A stretch of 64,000 nt of DNA. Origin: Flavobacteriaceae bacterium PS02338. Lineage in GTDB: Bacteria; Bacteroidota; Bacteroidia; Sphingobacteriales; Sphingobacteriaceae. A program made the position numbers and the translations under genes. Below the pieces are notes generated by a model that was given only the letters and a program-made list of their open reading frames with translations, had not been told where the DNA came from and did no database searches. The stretch is from assembly GCA_029959615.1 (NCBI GenBank), contig JASCOD010000001.1:1488001-1552000 (forward strand), in the 5' to 3' direction. Positions 60,379-64,000 of the stretch are shown piece after piece (the first letter of the stretch is position 1; the number at the start of each line of letters is the position of its first letter).

Positions 60379-61359
60379 ATGATACGCTACAAGAAAGCTC
60401 CGCAGGAAGACATTAATTACATTTTAGAATTGTTGGGCGCTATTTATCCCCTAAGTAAGGAGCTAAAGGAAGCCTTTTTAGAAAAAACGGTATGTCTGAA
60501 AGTTAAAAAAGGAGAGGTCTTATTAGAGGTAGGTGAGCGCTGCCAGTACATGTACTTTATCAAAAGAGGGGCAATGATGGGGCAAACTACCCATCAAAAA
60601 AAGGAGATCGTTACCTATATCTCGATAGATAACGAGTTTGTAAGTTCTATCTCGGGTCTACATGGTGTAGTTGCTTCACAAGAAGCCATTATCGCTGTTG
60701 AAGATACAGAGTTGATCGCCATGCACAACGATCATTTGCAAGCGCTATTCATGGTACATTTCGATATGAACTTTCTATTTCGCGTCATGGTAGAAAAATA
60801 CTATCGTGATGCCCAAGAACGTACCCATATCATCAGGGTGGGCAACGCCAAAGAACGTTACCTTTATTTTGTAAATACCAAACCAGGTTATATCGAACGC
60901 CTACCTTTACATTTGGTAGCCTCTATGTTAGACATGAAGTTAGCTACCCTATTAAAGGTGCAAAAACAACATCAGCTTTCATTGCAAAAAGATCGGGAAA
61001 CAGAGTTTTGGTGTAAGCAGATTGAAAATAGCATGCGCCATGAAGAAGTTTTTAGAAAGGTAAACATCAATTTAATTGATTTTGCAAAACTATTAGGAGC
61101 TCCTCCCCAAAAGCTTTCGGGCATATTAAACCATGTGTACCGCTCCAATTTTACCGATTTCATTAACAATTATAGAATAGACAGCATCAAAAATCAAATG
61201 AGCGACCCTCTCGTGATGCAACATTATACAGTAGAAGCCTTGGCACAAAATGCTGGTTTCGCTTCGCGTAGTGCATTTTACAGTTCCTTTAAAAAGCTGG
61301 TGGGGCTTAGTCCAACACAATACGTGAAAACCTTGGAAATAACCAACCCTGTCAATTAG
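60379..61359 (+). CDS. Regulator with cNMP-binding-like N-terminus and AraC C-terminus
   Basis: A 326-residue protein. Residues about 30-150 fit the Crp/Fnr cyclic-nucleotide-binding beta-roll (VKKGEVLLEVGERCQYMYFIKRGAMMGQ, TYISIDNEFVSSISGLHGVVASQEAIIAVEDTELIAM). A helical part follows where a Crp HTH would be (ERLPLHLVASMLDMKLATLLKV), and then an AraC-type double HTH (NLIDFAKLLGAPPQKLSGILNHVY ... YTVEALAQNAGFASRSAFYSSFKKLVGLSPTQYVK). The phosphate-binding RxS of true cAMP receptors is not seen, so the ligand may differ. A strong terminator follows. Its position before a huge surface-protein gene suggests a regulatory link, by position only. Confidence 0.85.
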   Translation: MIRYKKAPQEDINYILELLGAIYPLSKELKEAFLEKTVCLKVKKGEVLLEVGERCQYMYFIKRGAMMGQTTHQKKEIVTYISIDNEFVSSISGLHGVVASQEAIIAVEDTELIAMHNDHLQALFMVHFDMNFLFRVMVEKYYRDAQERTHIIRVGNAKERYLYFVNTKPGYIERLPLHLVASMLDMKLATLLKVQKQHQLSLQKDRETEFWCKQIENSMRHEEVFRKVNINLIDFAKLLGAPPQKLSGILNHVYRSNFTDFINNYRIDSIKNQMSDPLVMQHYTVEALAQNAGFASRSAFYSSFKKLVGLSPTQYVKTLEITNPVN

Positions 61360-61402
61360 AAAACCGCTTTGGCGGTATTGTAAACTTGATTTCTAATTAA
61401 AA

Positions 61403-61436
61403 CTTTGTCCTGTTTAATAAAACAGGACAAGGTTTT
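61403..61436 (+). terminator. Terminator after the hybrid regulator gene
   Basis: CTTTGTCCTGTTT at 61403-61415 pairs with AAACAGGACAAGG at 61420-61432 (one G-T pair), loop AATA, then TTTT. Confidence 0.85.
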
Positions 61437-61461
61437 ACATACAAGGCTTACCCTTGCTTTT

Positions 61462-61469
61462 TAGTTTTG
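61462..61469 (+). promoter_or_regulatory. Predicted -7 box (TAGTTTTG) of the large surface-protein gene
   Basis: TAGTTTTG matches TAnnTTTG, 48 bases before ATG 61518 and right after the preceding terminator. Confidence 0.5.
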
Positions 61470-61517
61470 TATCTCAAAATACCGCAGATCTTCATTGCGG
61501 CCTATACAAAAAACGTG

Positions 61518-64000
61518 ATGCAATACTTCAAGAATTATTTCAAAACACTAGGTTTATTATGGTTCATTTTGTTTGCCAGCTTCCATGTGTACTCACAGGG
61601 TACCGCTCTTCATTTTGATGGATCAAACGACCATGTAACCACTTCAGCTAAAAGTACATTGGTGTCTGGAAGTTTTACGGTAATGGCATGGGTAAAACCA
61701 GAGAATGCCACTAAAGCAATGCATATCTTTAGTACTAGAGAAACTGCCGAATTTGGCTTTGATATGCAATTGACGGGAGGAAATAAAATACATGCTGATA
61801 TTGGAAATGGTACATCGTTTATGACCACGGCTGCGGATGCCAACTATAATTACACCGTAGGTCGTTGGCTGCACGTTGCTTATACAGTAACTGCAGGAAC
61901 ATACAAGATATACGCCAACGGTAAGCTTTTGACTACTGCTACACTCGGTGCTGGAACACCTTTGCTGTTAAATGCCACTCATAAAATAGTAATTGGTAAA
62001 AATGCTAGCGAATCCACGAACTTTCAGGGAGCTATAGATGAAGTTAAAGTTTACAATGCGGTGCTTACCGAAAGCGACATTAAAGCTGACATGTTAAGCA
62101 GCACCCCTTCGGTACCCGCAAATTTAGTAGCACATTATAACTTTAACCAAACGGGTACAACACTTACAGATTTAAGCGGCAATGGATACGATGGTGTGGT
62201 GACCAACTTCGCTTTAACTGGTACTTCTAGTAATTGGGTAGAGAGCTATGCTATGGTGGTTCCAACGATAACTACTGCTACCAATATACTTTCTTCAGGT
62301 TTTACAGCAAATTGGACAGCACCTGCAAATGGTACGTTAGACAATTATGTTTTAGAAGTAGCAAAGGATAACGGATTTACAAATCCTATTTCAGGTTCGC
62401 CGTTTTCAGTCAATGCCTTATCTCAACAAATTACTGGATTATTATCGAATACCGATTATTATTATCGGGTGAAAGCAAATAAAAATACGATACCAGGACA
62501 AGGTGCCAATAGCGATACAGAGAAGGTGACCACTACTCTTGCATATGATTTTTTAAGCTCCTTGTCTTTAACGGGGGTAAGCATTAGTCCTAGTTTCAAT
62601 TCAGCTCAATTAAATTATTCGGCAGTAACTTCAAACACTAGTTTACAGCTACAGGCAGTTCAAGCTAATATCGGTTCAACTATAGAAATGAAGGTAAATG
62701 GAAGCGGTTTTACAGCCATTTCCACAAGCGTTTTATCGCCAATAATCCCTTTAAATTTGGGAAATAATGTGATAGAATTGAGAGTGACAGATGGGCCAAC
62801 TAGTCGTATTTATACGCTATCCATTAATCGGGTTAATCCAACTATTCATTATGTAACGGAAAGTGGTGCTGGCACTAAAGATGGTACCTCATGGAACAAT
62901 GCCTCAGACGATTTGCAGCAAATGATCAGTGCAGCTACGCCACATGACCTAATTTGGGTGGCTAAAGGTGTATACAAACCTATCCGTAGAGGAGATGACT
63001 TGATTCAGATAAGCTTAAAACATAGAAGAAATTCATTCGTATTAAGTCCTGATATAAAAATTTATGGAGGTTTTATAGGAACCGAGACAATGCTCGAAGA
63101 TCGTAACTATGTACAGAATGAAACGATACTTAGTGGAGATTTTAACGGCGATGATGTCGTGACAGGGGGAAAAAACACACTGGTAATCAGCAATCATGCA
63201 GATAATTCTTATCATGTGGTTTTAAGTAGGGGAGCTGTAGGTTATGCATTGCTAGATGGTTTTACGATTACAGGGGGGAGAGCCGACGGAGGACTAGTTA
63301 TAAATCCAGATTTTAGTGTGCACTCCTATGATTTTGGTGGAGGTTTGTCTTTAAGGAAATCTTCACCCACTTTAAGAAATTTGAAAGTTAAGGTGAACTC
63401 TGGTGTAGTTGGAGGAGGTATTTTCGCAGAAGAATCTCAATCAATTATTGAAAATGTTAGCATAAACAGTAACAGAGCTCAAGGAGCAGGTGGTATTGCC
63501 GCTACTGTATCTAACTTAACTTTAAATAATGTAACAGTAAATAACAATAGAGCAACTACTAATGGTGGTGGAATGTCTAATAGTAACGGTAGTGCTCCTA
63601 CAATCACCAATTCAAGATTTTTTGGTAATTACGCGGTAAATGATGGAGGTGGAATCTACAATACTGATGCTGCTCCAGTGCTGCTAAATGTGAGTATTAC
63701 CGATAATATGGTTATTGATTATGGGGGAGGAATGAGTAGTAGGGACAACTCAGCTCCGCAGCTAACCAATGTGTTAATTGCTAATAATGAAGCCGATTTA
63801 GGTGGAGGAATGTTAAATGCCGAAACTACCTCAGCAATTTTAACCAACGTAACCATTACAAAAAATAGAGCTACTTCTAGTGCAGGAGGTGTAGAAAATA
63901 AAATATCCGGTACTGCCATTATCAGGAATAGCATTATTTGGGACAACTATAGTCCTGTAAATAAGGTAATCCACAATGAGTCAGTACCTGCTGTAGTTAC
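61518..64000 (+). CDS. Large surface protein: LamG, fibronectin, cadherin-like and parallel beta-helix (3' end outside window)
   Basis: The frame stays open from ATG 61518 to the window end, giving 827 residues without a stop. Signal peptide about 1-27 (FHVYSQG). Residues about 28-195 resemble a LamG/concanavalin fold (LHFDGSNDHVTTSA, GSFTVMAWVKPEN, FQGAIDEVKVYNAVLTESDI), then a fibronectin type III part (SGFTANWTAPANGTLDNYVLEVAKDN), a cadherin-like beta sandwich (about 342-438), and from about 440 a right-handed parallel beta-helix with repeated GGG(I/M)xNxxS and NVTINNNRA turns. Such multi-domain proteins in Bacteroidota are usually T9SS-exported adhesins; the sorting tail would lie beyond the window. 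Confidence 0.88.
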   Translation, partial: MQYFKNYFKTLGLLWFILFASFHVYSQGTALHFDGSNDHVTTSAKSTLVSGSFTVMAWVKPENATKAMHIFSTRETAEFGFDMQLTGGNKIHADIGNGTSFMTTAADANYNYTVGRWLHVAYTVTAGTYKIYANGKLLTTATLGAGTPLLLNATHKIVIGKNASESTNFQGAIDEVKVYNAVLTESDIKADMLSSTPSVPANLVAHYNFNQTGTTLTDLSGNGYDGVVTNFALTGTSSNWVESYAMVVPTITTATNILSSGFTANWTAPANGTLDNYVLEVAKDNGFTNPISGSPFSVNALSQQITGLLSNTDYYYRVKANKNTIPGQGANSDTEKVTTTLAYDFLSSLSLTGVSISPSFNSAQLNYSAVTSNTSLQLQAVQANIGSTIEMKVNGSGFTAISTSVLSPIIPLNLGNNVIELRVTDGPTSRIYTLSINRVNPTIHYVTESGAGTKDGTSWNNASDDLQQMISAATPHDLIWVAKGVYKPIRRGDDLIQISLKHRRNSFVLSPDIKIYGGFIGTETMLEDRNYVQNETILSGDFNGDDVVTGGKNTLVISNHADNSYHVVLSRGAVGYALLDGFTITGGRADGGLVINPDFSVHSYDFGGGLSLRKSSPTLRNLKVKVNSGVVGGGIFAEESQSIIENVSINSNRAQGAGGIAATVSNLTLNNVTVNNNRATTNGGGMSNSNGSAPTITNSRFFGNYAVNDGGGIYNTDAAPVLLNVSITDNMVIDYGGGMSSRDNSAPQLTNVLIANNEADLGGGMLNAETTSAILTNVTITKNRATSSAGGVENKISGTAIIRNSIIWDNYSPVNKVIHNESVPAVV

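Overview
The window looks like chromosomal DNA of a Bacteroidota bacterium of the Sphingobacteriaceae type, probably Pedobacter or a close relative. The evidence is A+T-rich DNA, promoters of the Bacteroidota form TAnnTTTG instead of sigma70 boxes, few Shine-Dalgarno sites, a type IX secretion sorting tail, SusC-like and carboxypeptidase-regulatory modules, bacillithiol synthesis (BshA), FabV, and many short palindromic intergenic repeats. There is no rRNA, no CRISPR array and no transposase. Genus assignment is inference from protein style only.

Layout. 1-7.6 kb: the end of an MFS permease, a lone receiver-domain protein, then a TetR regulator and a complete RND tripartite efflux operon (membrane fusion lipoprotein, inner-membrane pump, outer-membrane factor). 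8-16 kb: a pentapeptide-repeat protein, a subtilase, an acetyl-CoA hydrolase/CoA-transferase with an AraC regulator, a pirin, a solitary protein with a degenerate diadenylate-cyclase-like domain, and a small membrane protein. 16-25 kb: a 2110-residue alpha-2-macroglobulin-like protein with a CAEQ thioester motif and an embedded SusC-like segment, then proBA for proline synthesis. 25-35 kb: a PadR/PspC pair, an outer-membrane beta-barrel receptor, a lipoprotein, two imperfect tRNA-like sequences, and a second macroglobulin/plug hybrid. 35-40 kb: TetR plus nitroreductase, a beta-barrel protein, DUF1398, AraC, MsrA and a 2-oxoglutarate dioxygenase-like enzyme. 40-52 kb: an OstA-like protein, TilS, BshA, a J-domain/KTSC protein, a lactonase, an RsuA/RluB-type pseudouridine synthase and a lytic transglycosylase. 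52-57 kb: a PaaE-like reductase, a second pirin, a SulP transporter and FabV. 57-64 kb: a FG-GAP protein with a type IX tail, a TPR protein, a cNMP-binding/AraC hybrid regulator and the start of a very large surface protein that runs off the window.

How it fits together. Most genes are housekeeping, envelope or stress functions in one- to three-gene units. The clearest regulatory circuit is an 11-bp palindrome TAACA(S)TGTTA. It occurs before the first TetR gene, before the RND operon, and twice around the promoter of the second TetR/nitroreductase unit 35 kb away, which suggests that two paralogous repressors share one operator. Three families of dispersed palindromic repeats fill most long intergenic gaps. 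The items most worth following up are the diadenylate-cyclase-like protein, the macroglobulin/SusC hybrid, the shared TetR operator and the pair of aberrant tRNA-like sequences. I found no clear multi-gene defence or biosynthetic system of a new kind.
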